NCBI GenBank assembly: GCA_030770535.1
Contig: JASVEC010000050.1
Location: 186,001-250,000 of the forward strand
Length of the DNA: 64,000 nt
Reading direction: 5' to 3'
Source: Batkoa obscura
Taxonomy: Eukaryota; Entomophthoromycota; Entomophthoromycetes; Entomophthorales; Batkoaceae
Position 1 is the stretch's first letter. Every line of letters begins with the position of its first letter. A program made the translations under genes and the position numbers. Below the pieces are notes generated by a model, which was given only the letters and a program-made list of their open reading frames with translations, was not told the DNA's origin and ran no database searches. Below are positions 1 to 12,847 of this stretch, piece after piece.

Positions 1-645
1 TCTGTTCAATAATGATATGTGGGTGTTCTTTTTGGTCTCATTGCTTTTTCCATTTTTAAGCACTATTTGGGTGGAAAAATTGTTAGTAAAATTGTTAAAC
101 ACAAAAATACATCCCCATATATATAACTTTTAATGTTTTTAATGCTCTTTTATTCAAATTTAAACAATTTTTATTACTATAAAATATTACAAAGTACTAT
201 AAGTTACAAATAATTTTAAAGTAACTCTGTCAAACAGCTTACTCTAAGATATTATAGCTTTAAATTGAATTATTGTCTTGGCTGCTCTAGTATTCATGAA
301 TGGTGTATTCATAAAATATATATGAAAAAAGTATTGCTTTTATAATGACTGCTAACCTTTGTATACTAATACGTGATTATTAAATTTCAAACATGGTAAA
401 CATTAAAATTACCATTATAAATCGATAGTTAATATCAAAACACAACTCAATTTTAGTTACTTTAATAATATAGGTAAAAAAATTTCAAAAGAACCAAAAA
501 TAAACTGTTGATACAGCATTTTAGCCTTCAACTTTCTTAAGAAGGATGAAAATTGATAAGAAAAGTAAGCTTAAAATGTTATTAGCAAGTATAATAGACT
601 CAAGAGAAAAAAGGTTCAAAGGTATTAGTTTGAAACTCAATGAAA
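1..645. other. gene-free A+T-rich stretch at left edge
   Basis: No convincing coding exon on either strand. The only structured item is the 104-bp miniature element at 16-119, listed separately. The remainder is A+T-rich spacer downstream of the IGO1 stop codon at 646. Confidence 0.6.
16..119 (+). mobile_element. 104-bp miniature inverted-repeat element, copy 1
   Basis: Begins TATGTGGGTGT and ends ACATCCCCATA, so the two ends are imperfect inverted repeats. After the first 11 bases come five variable bases and then TTGGTCTCA. This is the spacing seen at the left end of the large DNA transposon at 54876 (TATGGGGGTGT, five bases, TTGGTTTCA). Two more copies of exactly the same length lie at 17686-17789 and 54525-54628. 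It has no coding capacity, so it is probably a non-autonomous relative mobilised by that transposase. No clear target duplication remains. Confidence 0.72.
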
Positions 646-1092
646 CTATTCTTTTTTAGCCTCAACATTCGATTTATCTTCTTCACCCTTACTCAAAATG
701 TTTTCTCTATTCGGTGGAGTCCCAGTTAATGTATTGATAGCAGCATTTGTAGGGCTAGAGTGAGGAATGGTTTCGGGGGAGGGGTGTTCCACACCTATTG
801 GTGCTGAGTTTTTTCCTGCCTTTTGCATAGCATAATCCCCAGAGTCAAAGTATTTCCTTTCCTATTTTTAATAAATATAATAAATAAATGCTTTCATTAA
901 GATGTTAGCTAATATTACTTTAACTTTAGGCATCATCACATTTTTATTGGTTGGAAGTTTACCATATAAACGAAACGATTTTAACTCCTCTTCGGATAGT
1001 TTCTATAATGTATCAATATTAGTTTTTATAGATTTACTTAGTCTGCAGTTTATTACGCTTAAGTCAATCTTATTTTGTTTAGCGGGAAGCAT
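646..1092 (-). CDS. IGO1: endosulfine / ARPP19 family PP2A inhibitor (Igo1-like)
   Basis: Small three-exon gene: exons 1057-1092, 919-1002 and 646-861, all joining in frame, about 111 residues. The middle exon reads KLSEEELKSFRLYGKLP and the third starts ERKYFDSGDYAMQKAG, which contains the FDSGDY signature whose serine is the Greatwall/Rim15 phosphorylation site in endosulfines. HPSPETIPH follows, as in fungal members. In the family, the phosphorylated form inhibits PP2A-B55 at quiescence or mitotic entry. Only the last exon is a visible long open frame; the first two were found by reading the splice sites (GTAATA...TATAG and GTAATA...ATAG). The start was chosen because 12 codons precede the first donor in phase with exon 2. 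It is divergently arranged with the DAP2-type gene. Confidence 0.9.
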
Positions 1093-2199
1093 TTTATATT
1101 AAATAAAAAAAACAATCAATTTTTGTGTTGAAAATTTTATAGCTAAACAATGATGATGACAAGACAAACTTAAATTCTATTGGTTGAAAATGAGGTCATG
1201 AACTTAATGAGTGCGTTACTTGATAAGCAAAATTTAGAATTAACGTTAAAACCGGAGATATTTAGTAAAATCAAAATTTAGGTGCCAAATTGGCAGGGAG
1301 TTGTTATTACTGAATTTTTTTCTCCCAAGACAATCTTTAGTAAGGTGAATTACAATTTAATAAAGCTATTGTTCAAACTGATTTTGAAACGTCAAAATAA
1401 ATCCTGTGTTCAAAAATAGCTTTTATAAACGCTATAGAACCAAATTAACCTTTTTGATATATATAATGGTTGCTTACTTGATATAAAGAATAATATGGAG
1501 TTTTTCCTAGTGAATAACTTGTTTTAAATCAGCTCTTAAATCAAATTAGTAGTTCCAGATAAAAGAATATTTACTTTTATCCGACCAATTTTATAACAAA
1601 TTAAAGAATTTTATTTAAAAAAATAAAAAGCAAATTGTTTATTTATTAGTAATAATATATGCTTACTAAGGCTTATCTTTTACTTTTGATAAGTAATTAA
1701 GATTTTTACCTGGATATGTTTTGTTATCCTTCATTAATCCAATCAATTACTCAAAATTTAAGTTTAAAAAGTGAACAAATAGCCGTAGTGAAAAGAACAT
1801 TCATTTTATTTTATTTTTAGAATATAATGGTTAAGTTTTAAGGTTCAAGTTATTTGAAACATTAAAACTTAATTTATCACAATATGATATATTTAATATC
1901 ATAAAAAAAATGTCTAAATACGCATATACTTGTTACATTTTTGATTAAATGACGTCTTCAATAACTCTGTTTATTAAAAATATAATAATTTTCATTATTT
2001 AGTTTTCAAATTAAATTTTATTTAGCTAAAAAGAAGCATAAACTTTAATTAAGGGGTAAATTAAACAGCTATAATAGGAATGGGATTACGACTTAGGCTC
2101 AAGGAAAATATGACATTTGAATTAACTGAAAATATAAAAAGAAGCTTATAATAAAATTTATCACTTTTTTATTAAAATCAAAACTTATTTATTTCAACA
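1093..2199. other. intergenic, divergent promoter region
   Basis: About 1.1 kb between the starts of IGO1 (leftward) and the DAP2-type gene (rightward). It is strongly A+T-rich with scattered stops in all frames. It should contain both promoters, but I see no repeat or recognisable binding motif. Confidence 0.5.
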
Positions 2200-5100
2200 A
2201 TGAGTTTGTCGCTGTTACCTGAGAATAAAAGAGATGCCCAGAATAGCAATAAGAATGACGGAGATCAATATACGCTATTAAATGAAGAAAACCTGACGGA
2301 TGAATGTACCTTTATTGAAGAAGGGTATGACGATGAATATGTAAGAGAAGGTCGGTTTAATAAGGTAAATATAGAAAAATAATATAAAATAAGTAATGAT
2401 TTTAATTTATGTAGTGTGTCAAAAACAAATATGCCACCATAACCTTAGTTGTATTAATTTTACTATGTATAGTAGGGTTCCTAATAGACTTTGTATATTG
2501 TAAAATTAAGTTTTATATTATAAATATAATTTATTTATTTGTATTAGATGATTATTTATTTCCTAAAGTAAATGATTTATCTCAAGTCAATAAAGATAAT
2601 TTAAACGAAGCTCAATTTAAAAGTAGCTTAAGTGAATTGGATAACCTTCAGATAAATCAACTATTGAAAGATAAAAAGGTGTTTGAATTAGATGATATCT
2701 ATAATAGTACCTTTAGACCAGAAACCTCAAACTGGGAATGGGTTGAAGGTGATAACGATGGTTTATATACTTATGAAGAGCGTGCCACTGGAAAAATTTA
2801 TTTGAAACACGCTTCCATGTTATTTAACCTCGACACTCAATTTGAAGACAAGGTATTAATTACACGTCAAGAAATTGATAAATACGATTCAAAACATCCC
2901 TTTAATTTTTATAAAATATCAGCCGATCTTAATTATATTATGGTTGCAAACCGATATGATAAAGTTTGGCGTCACTCTTATACTTCACGTTACCGTATTT
3001 TTGACCTTAAAAATAGAAGTAAAGAACCATTACTAATTTCACCTGGAAGATTTATAAAAAAATCAAAATCCAATAATGAACAAAAAGAAGATATTGAAGA
3101 AGATTTTATATCATTATTTAAATGGAGTCCAAAGGGTCATGACATTAGTTTTGTTTATCGTAATGATGTATTTGTACTAACTCATGAATTTAAAAAATTA
3201 CGTAAAGTATCTAAAAATGGGAGTGAGGATATTATTAATGGAATACCTGATTGGGTTTATGAAGAAGAAGTATTTGCTTCAGATACCGCTATGTGGTGGT
3301 CTTTAGATGGAACTTATCTTGCTTATCTATCTTTTGATGATAGTAAAGTTAATACATTTCAAGTACCATTATATACAAATGAAGCTATTATTAAACATAA
3401 GAATTTATTACCCTCAACTTTACCTAAATTACCAAATCAAATAGAACAATCTCAAATTCAAAATTGGTTAAATAAGTTTGATGATTATCCACAATATCTT
3501 AAGTTTAAATATCCAAAAGTAAATTTATATTATACTATATTACTGTATTAATTTTATATTTATTATTTAATATTATTTAGTCTGGACATAATAATCCAAA
3601 AGTAACTTTAAAGTTATATCAAAGTAGAGACGATGAAAAATTTCAAGATAATTTAGATATATTAGATACATTTCCATTATTCAATGTAGAAATAGATATA
3701 CAGTCTTATTTAAAAACAAAAAATATTGATTATGAATTACAAAACTTAGTACCAAGTATATTAAAAGATAAAGATAGAATTATATCGGATGTAGTATGGA
3801 CAACAGAAAAAGGAAAATTACTATTTCGATTTACTAATAGACAACAAGATTTTATTGTTACTTGTATTATTAATATAAATGATTTAAATAGTATAACAGA
3901 ACATGATATTGATAATAATATTAAAAATATTAAAGGTAAAGTTATTAGATTAGAATTAGGAGGTAAAGATTTTTCTAATAATTTGGATGGAGATGGTGGA
4001 TGGTATCAAACAGATTCTCATCCTATTTATGTAATACCAAAAAATAATAAATTTGGAATTAATGAAGCAAGCTATATTGATAAAATAGTCTATAATAATT
4101 ATTATCATTTTGCTTTATTTAATTTGAATTCAGATGAACCAATAAAAATATTAACAAAAGGAAATTATGATGTTGAATCGATTGAAGGCTATGATAATAA
4201 AAATGGAATACTTTATTATAAAAGTAGGGAATTACATTCTACTGCTAGTCATATATTTTCTATTAAAATTGATATTGGAAATAAAAAACATATTTCAAAT
4301 GAAACATCAACTTCACTACAAAGTATGAGATCATTACCTTTAACAGAGAATGAAAAACAAAATAAATTAGATTTGGATAATCTAGGTCATTTCAATTCCA
4401 GAATATCACCTAATGGAAAATATATGATATTAAGTTACCTTGGGCCACATATACCTTATCAAGTATTAATCAAATCTGGTGAAATAGAAGAAGCCAAAGC
4501 ATTAGTTAATAATCAAAAATTATTTAAAAAGTTATCAAGTTATCTTTTACCACAAGTAAGATTTAGAGAAATTGAAGTAAATGGTCAAACCCTTAACTCA
4601 AAAGAAATATTACCTCCACAATTTCAACCTAAATCTAATAAATATCGTTTATTATTTCGTTGTTATGGTGGTCCAGAATCTCAATTAGTTACAAGGAACT
4701 TTGAATTAAATTTCCATACTTGGTTAACCTCAAGTCATTCTGATATTGCTGTTGTTACCGTTGATGGTCGAGGTACTGCTTATAAAGGACGTAAATTTGC
4801 AGTTGGAATTACTGGTAATTTAGGTCAGCAAGAAGCACAAGATCAATTAGGGGCTGCTAAATTATATTCCAATTATAATTGGGTTCATAAAGATCGATTA
4901 GCTATCTGGGGATGGTCTTATGGTGGATTCCTTACTTCTAAAGTAGTTGAAGCAGATAATCAAACTCAATTTAAAGTAGCTATTTCAGTAGCTCCGGTAA
5001 CAGATTGGCGATTTTATGATTCTATTTATACCGAAAGGTACATGAAATTACCAGAATATAATATACAAGGTTATAATGAAGCAGCAGTTCATGATGTTTT

Positions 5101-5317
5101 AAATTTTAATAATACTAATTATTTATTGTTACATGGAGTAGCAGATGATAACGTTCATTATCAAAATTCTTTAAATCTTTTAAATTTATTTTCTCAATTT
5201 AATATAACGAAACCTAAGTTTCATTCGTTTACTGACAATGATCATTCTATTGCTATTCTTCATGCTAATAAGCATCTTTATACGCGTATTGTTGATCATT
5301 TAAATAATTATTTATAA
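2200..5317 (+). CDS. DAP2: type II membrane dipeptidyl aminopeptidase (DPP IV family, DAP2/STE13-like)
   Basis: Serine peptidase of the S9B family that removes N-terminal X-Pro/X-Ala dipeptides; fungal members are vacuolar (Dap2) or late-Golgi (Ste13). Four exons: 2200-2364, 2415-2499, 2548-3518 and 3581-5317, giving about 985 residues. An acidic cytosolic tail of about 60 residues is followed by one transmembrane segment (roughly residues 62-82, in the small second exon), then the beta-propeller and the C-terminal hydrolase. The hydrolase shows YGGPES, VDGRGT, the nucleophile elbow GWSYGG (Ser853), VADDNVHYQ (acid, residues about 927-935) and DNDHSI (His962). The catalytic triad is complete. 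The phase-1 donor at 2500 is required to keep frame into exon 3. Which of DAP2 or STE13 it is cannot be decided here. Confidence 0.93.
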
Positions 5318-5458
5318 TTATTTTATTGTTAATAAAGTTTACCTTTTCTTTGTTTAAATTTATATTATAATTTATAAAAAACAAAATTAGAAATGACTTT
5401 ATACCAAATAAACATGTTTATTTTTATCTATAGTTTAATGAGTTATTAAAATTTAAAG

Positions 5459-6946
<1,488 letters not shown>

Positions 6947-7873
6947 TTTTGGATTTTAAAATAAGAAAAAGGTAAAGTTAAATTTTCAAAATTTTATTTT
7001 TTTAGTTCAAGTTAAATTAAACTATTTGGAAAAAAACATAATGAATTTCATAATGAATTATTATAAAATACAAAACTATGATATTAATTGATATAGTAAA
7101 TATACTGATAATAATAAAAATATTTTCACAATATTGATTATAGATACATAAGTCGAATAAAAAGTATTTAATATTTTGATAAAGTTGTGAATTTTTATTT
7201 AAATATAATATAAACATTAATAAAATTATTAGCTAAAGAATTATAAAATTTGGTAATACTTTATAAAATAAATTGATAAAGATCTAAAATATTATATATA
7301 AAGATTTTGAGGATTATAGATTAAAGCCTTAGATAAAACTTTATAAATTTTTATTTTACATCAAGACAAAATAACTTTTTAAATTTATTTTTCATTTTAT
7401 TTCGATCCTTCTGCAAATATTCCAAAACTAAGAAAGTTTAAAAATTTCCGAAAATTCATTAAAAATTCAGGCTTAAAACATAACATTGATTGTAGCCATA
7501 CCTTCAAAATACACATCTATCTAAGAAGGTTTTAAAGACAAAATATAGTATAACAACCTTGGCCCAATATATATTCACTATAACTGTATTTATTTGTATA
7601 ATAAATATGAAATAAAATCAGTAATAATCTAATTAATTATCCGCAATAATGAGCTCATAGCTGAGTTATTTAAAGCAAAATTAAGCCATTTTTAATACAA
7701 ATAGCCCAAAAATGGAATATTATGAGCTAATAATTTGCCCAAACTTAAGGCATAATCTACACTCAAGTACCAAACATAATTTCAATCTTAAACATGTGAT
7801 TCTATTTAATTTTCGTTATATTTTTATAATTATTTAGTTTTTATTATTCTTTTAACTATTCTTTTTTTTGAAA
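6947..7873. other. intergenic, head-to-head RIO2 / NPC2
   Basis: About 0.93 kb between two diverging start codons. A+T-rich, no open frame with recognisable content, no repeats noticed. Presumed to carry both promoters. Confidence 0.5.
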
Positions 7874-8439
7874 ATGAAATTGAACCTGCCATTACTTTTA
7901 GTATGCTTATCCAATGTGATAGCAAGCTTTGAACCAACTCATAAAGATTTTAATTTTGGAGAACAAAGTTTGGATAAGTGTAGCGAGATTAAGTTATCAA
8001 AGAAGGTTTTGTATGATTGCTCAAAACAGGAAGCACCATTAAAGATTCATAACGTAGTTTTAAATCCTAACCCACCAAAAAGAGGTAAAAAGCTGGAGAT
8101 CAAAGCTTCTGGGTACACTAGTGAAGATATTTTACCTGGATCAAAACTTAAGATTGCTGTTAAGTTAGGTTTGATTAAGTTAATAGAGTTAAATTATGAC
8201 CTTTGTGATACAGTTAAGGATTATGGATTGGAATGCCCTGTTAAAAAAGGACCAGTCAATGTCACTACTTCAGTTGATTTACCAAATGAGATTCCTATGG
8301 TAATTTAAATAATTTTATTGGGTAAAATAGATATTAATTAATGTTTTAGGGGACTTTCATTGTTGATGCTGTTGCTACTTCAAATGAAAAGAAAGAGTTG
8401 GCACATATCATAGCCAAACTTCACTTTTCTTTTAACTAA
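7874..8439 (+). CDS. NPC2: NPC2-like ML-domain sterol/phospholipid transfer protein
   Basis: Two exons (7874-8299, 8350-8439) encode 171 residues. MKLNLPLLLVCLSNVIASFE is a clear signal peptide. The mature part has the ML (MD-2-related lipid recognition) pattern: a DKC/YDC cysteine pair, NPNPPKRGKKLEIKASG, CDTVKDYGLECPVKKGP with two further cysteines, and after the intron GTFIVDAVATSNEKKELAHI. In fungi this family carries sterol or phosphatidylglycerol/phosphatidylinositol in the vacuole lumen. The ATG at 7874 is preferred over an upstream TTG because the signal peptide starts there. Confidence 0.9.
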
Positions 8440-8793
8440 ATAAGCATTAACTTGTATTTTATTCGCTTCTATAAATGAATATTTAATTTGGCCAATATAA
8501 ATTATTAAATTTATTGATTTTTTATTTTATTTTATTTTATTTTATTTTATTTTATTTTATTTTATTGTGATATTAAAACCAACTACCTTAAATTGTTAAA
8601 TAAAAAAATGTTTTTTAGAGTTAGTATTTATTGTCGTCGTATTTTTAAAGAAAATAGCAATGGAAAACTAGAATGTAGACAATAACTTATAAAGAATGGA
8701 TTTACATTCATTGACTCTCTTTCTTAAGCATTAATCTTAATCCTTACACCAAAATTATAATTTAAAAAGTTTTTCAAATGCAGCATAACAAAT
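8440..8793. repeat. convergent intergenic spacer with TTTTA microsatellite
   Basis: Spacer between the stops of NPC2 and PPH3. Around 8519-8567 there is an uninterrupted run of TTTTA units (roughly nine). No coding content. Confidence 0.8.
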
Positions 8794-10107
8794 TTACAAA
8801 AAGTAATCTGGCAAAGGTTTTTTAGCTGGCGCTGTTCTTTCATCCTAAAGAATATTTAGTTTATATTTATATTTAAGGCTGCATTAAAGTTACATATGGT
8901 GCTGCATTAAAAACACGATAGTCTTGTTTAAGATTTTCATCCAATTTTAATATTGCTGCTACATTTCCACAACTAAATAATAGTTATTATATATAATTTA
9001 TTAATGATAAAATTTTACCGATAACAATAATTTGGTGCCGACCAAACAGTCACCACTTTTCCATCAAACATTCTTTTATAACCTTCCATAACTAATTGAT
9101 GCGCTCTTGCAACTAACTGTAATCCATTTCGATGCATAAACTAATTATTTAATTACTTTATAAACAATACTCTAGTTTAACTATTTACCTTTTCTGTAAC
9201 ATTTCCTCCAAACAGGCAACCTGCTCCTCTTGGACTTACTCTCCATCCTTCAACATCTATTATATATATTAATAAATCCCTCTTTTAACTATTTTAAAAA
9301 AATACCATCTGGATCTGACCATAGCAAATCACACATTGCACCTTCATGTGGCACCTCTTGTTTACGATCAATTGTTCTAATCTTAAAACTAACTTAATTG
9401 GAACTTTTAATAAATAATTTATTACCTGATCTAAGAAGTCAATCTTTGGTGATAGTCCACCATGGACACATAGTACTCTATCATCAATGATAGCTGATAA
9501 TGAAAGGTAATCAAACACTTCACAACAATATCGCCACACATTAGCTGAGCCATATTTCCTAAAACATTCATCATAAAACCCATAAACTTGAGTAATTTGT
9601 CTAGATTCATGATTCCCTCTTATCAATGTCATTCGGTCTGGATACCTTACTTTTAAAGCTAATAAAAGTAAAAATGTTTCTACACTATTAAAACCTCGAT
9701 CTACAAAATCACCTTTATAATTATGTTATTACTCTGTTGGTATAATTTAAAATTTTGTCTACCTAAAAAGATGTAGTTGGTATCTGGACAAGGACCTCCA
9801 ACTTTAAATAGTTCCATTAAATCATGAAATTGACCATGAATGTCGCCACATATCTATAATATATAATTGAAGTTTTAATAAAAATAAAAACTAAATATTA
9901 CTATATTGTTAACTTACGGTAACAGGGGAATAGATTCTTAATAAGTTGCCTTCTTCTAAAAGTAGCTCCCTTGCTCTATTACATAAAGATTTGACTTCGT
10001 TTTCTGGAATAATTTGACACTTTCGCAATGTTTCGATTTGTCTTAAAACGATTGAGTTGGTTGAGAGTATGCTTACTACTGAATTACCTATCCAATTCTG
10101 AATTCAT
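8794..10107 (-). CDS. PPH3: protein phosphatase 4 catalytic subunit (PPH3-type)
   Basis: PP2A-like metallophosphatase split over about nine short exons. The first is 20 nt long and encodes MNSELDR; exon 2 (9918-10041) continues [17 protein letters not shown]. Metal-site motifs are [18 protein letters not shown] and [15 protein letters not shown], then [25 protein letters not shown] and [12 protein letters not shown]. The tail [11 protein letters not shown] matches the PP4 pattern (SKKPVADYFL) rather than PP2A or PP6, and keeps the methylatable terminal Leu. In the family it dephosphorylates gamma-H2A and Rad53 during DNA-damage recovery. All metal-binding motifs are present. PP4 versus another PP2A-like member rests mainly on the N- and C-termini. 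Confidence 0.9.
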
Positions 10108-10554
10108 TTTTAAATAATAATTTAATAGAAAAAATAGAAAAAGTAGCAGATAGAAAAAGTAGCAGATAGAAAAAGAGTTTTATTCCCCTTTTAATCTGGC
10201 TTTTTTAATTAAAATATGCTTAAATGTGAGGATTTAAATAGTATATTTTTTGCAATATTTTAGATCAGATAAATAATTGACTAATTCAAGTATTTGAACT
10301 CAATATATTTTTTAATCTTAAAAATAATCTTAGTGTGCTTAGTGCACTTAGCATCTAATATAATAAATAAAGTAAATTAAAAAATATTTTATAATGTAAC
10401 ATTTGTTTATATCAATTTTGATAGAATCCCAGTTTGAATTTGAATTTTTTATTATTTATAAATAGAAAAAAGATATTTATCACACGCTAATTTTTTAGTA
10501 TTTTTGACTCTAATTGCTAAATAAAAATAACCAATAATCGCAAAATACATACAT
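10108..10554. other. intergenic
   Basis: Upstream region of PPH3 and downstream of the copper-fist gene. Just after 10130 there is a short tandem duplication of a unit containing AGAAAAAGTAGCAGAT (about two to three copies). Otherwise A+T-rich with no open frame. Confidence 0.5.
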
Positions 10555-12070
10555 CTACCTTATAGTCGACCCATAGATATATTCTAAAAATTATGTTAAG
10601 TCAAATTCAATATTAATTATATTTACTTACCTGTACACTCATCTTTTAAACAATCATTACAATCTTCTTTTGATTGATAACAACCACAGCCGCATGTTCT
10701 AATCCCATCTCTATCAACATATTCAGTATCCGGCCCAAGGTTTGGTTTACAACATCCCCCTCCTGTAGTAGAGCATTTACAACTATCTCTACAATTATTG
10801 CACCTTGAGTCAATTTTAACTGTTTTACCTCTATCAGCATCTCTAGTTTCTTTATCTCTAGAAGGTCGACAACAACTGGGGATTTTATCATCTGAAGATT
10901 CTTTACGATAAATACTTTTAAGCTGTTCTTCAGTTGCAGGTTCATTAAATCTAGCGATTAAATTTGAATTGATTGAAGCTTGTTGTAATCTATCTTGTCC
11001 ATAAGTTAAAAGCGAGAACTCCTTGGTAATATATGATACTGAATTTTCGTCAAATGTATCTGATTTAGCTGGTGATTTACTACCACAGCATCCTTTTTCT
11101 TTGATATCTGGGCTTATTGAACCTTCTGATGACATACCACCACAGCAACCACCTTTTTTAGGTAAACTAGGATCACTCGAATTAGTTGTGGTTTTATCTC
11201 CAGGTGTCCTACAACATATACAAATTTTTCCATTCAAACAGCAATTACAAGGGTTAAGCAAGTTATCTAAACTTAGCTTTGAACCTTCAAAAATTGAAAG
11301 TTCAACACTTTTACAACCGCATGCACAGAAGCTTTTAGCTGCTGTTTTTCCATTGACTGATTTAATAAATTTTCCAGGATGCTCTTTCTTTTTTGAGCTA
11401 CAGCAAGATTCTTCCTTTTTTTCGCTTATGCCGTTGCTATTTGCACTTATCGAATTGGAGATAGCTTGAACATTCTGGGCTTGAGTTTTAACTAAGCTAA
11501 AATTATCTATCTTTCTATTTTCAATTAGAGTTTCATCTCCATTCTTTGGTATACAGCAACTTGATACTGTAACATCACTTCCAACAGCTATTTTTTGGTC
11601 TGATTTTGGTCTACAAAATTTAGTTGTTGGCGTATCACAAATCAATTCACAGCACTGACAGTGGCTGGATTTTGAACAGTCACAAGGGTTTAACAAATCT
11701 TCAACTAAAATAATGAATAAACAATTTGATAACCGTATTAAATTAACTACCTTTTAAGCCCCCGTTTGAGTCTCTTTTACCACCAGGTGGTGTACACGAA
11801 GGATGAGCGCCCTGGCCTTAAAAATCGAATTTAATGTATAACAATATTTAGTGTATATCAATTCTTACCTAACTGTGCTCTTTCTGCACATATACATTTT
11901 ATATGCAATTTTTTGGTTTTTCTTAACTCTCTACAATGAGCACATTGTGTTATTGGTCTTCCTTTTTTTCTTATTTCAATTTGAGGGCGATCACTATGCT
12001 GACATGTAGAAGCACGATGGCCTTTGATACATGTGGCACAGGAAAATTTAATGCCGTTGATGACAACCAT
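10555..12070 (-). CDS. copper-fist, Cys-rich transcription factor (Ace1/Mac1/Cuf1 family)
   Basis: Exon 1 (ending near 11870) encodes the complete copper fist: MVVINGIKFSCATCIKGHRA, then STCQHSDRPQ, RKKGRPITQCAHCRELRK and the H/C-rich end HIKCICA. The zinc ligands C-x2-C...C-x-H and the GRP minor-groove motif are intact. A short second exon and a large third exon follow. The third carries repeated Cys clusters of Cu(I)-sensor type: NPCDCSKSSHCQCCELIC, CACGCKS, NPCNCCLNGKICICC, SCCS/GCCG runs and a C-terminal CNNCRDSCKC. The protein should sense Cu(I) and regulate copper uptake or metallothionein genes; activator or repressor role cannot be told. The 3' end is ambiguous: reading through stops at 10623, whereas a canonical GTAAGT donor would splice to a few extra residues near 10560. 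Confidence 0.9.
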
Positions 12071-12847
12071 TTTTCTAATGGATTTAATTTAAGGTTTGGT
12101 TTGTAAAATAGATGCTTATAATTTTAAAGTTATTGTAAAATAGTAGGGAAGGTTTAGAACATCTTAGATCCTAAAAAGGAAGTTGGTTAGAAAAAAAAGA
12201 AGGTTTTATGCTTATGATTGCACCAATTAAAAGGAGATGGCTTTATTAGTTTAGTCCTATTATTTTATTTTCTGATTACTAATAATTTTTCATTTTGTAA
12301 ATGAACTTAGATCAAAAATCTAGACATTTTGGTTCTATAAAATAAAATAAAATTGAAATAGTCATCAAAGTATTGTTGATTTCTTGGTTTCAGCCTTGAA
12401 CCTTTAAGTCACATTTACTAATATGTGGTGAACCAGATTTATGCATTATTGGGATTATTATTATAGTTTGAAAATAAGTAATTTATTTTTAAATATTATA
12501 TTTAATTAGTATCCTCTCATGTATACTAAGCTTTTATTTGTTTTTATAAAAATAAGATAAAATAATCTAATGTTTATTTTTGTTTAATAATTTTTGTAAA
12601 ATTTCACTTCCTGATTTTTAAAGATTATATTAAATTTTATTTAAATTTGTAACATGTTTTTATTTGAACTTTTAATTTTTATAATTTTTTTTATAATTAT
12701 TTGAAACCTTATTATTACATTTAACATTGTTTTATTTTGTTTTTAAATTTTAAATTTTATTTTTATTTTTATTTTTATTTTTAAACAGAAAATCCAAATA
12801 TTAAAAATTCATTTATTTTCATAAAAATAGTTAACTACAAATTAATT
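12071..12847. other. intergenic
   Basis: About 0.78 kb between the copper-fist start and the VID21 stop. Very A+T-rich, with a short TTTTTA run near 12755-12785. No coding signal seen. Confidence 0.5.

Noticed and set aside
902-1102. Plus-strand 66-aa hydrophobic open frame
   Set aside because: Antisense to the first two exons of the endosulfine gene.
11023-11469. 148-aa open frame on the plus strand
   Set aside because: Antisense shadow of the Cys-rich exon of the copper-fist gene; Leu/Pro-rich composition comes from reading Cys/Ser codons in reverse.
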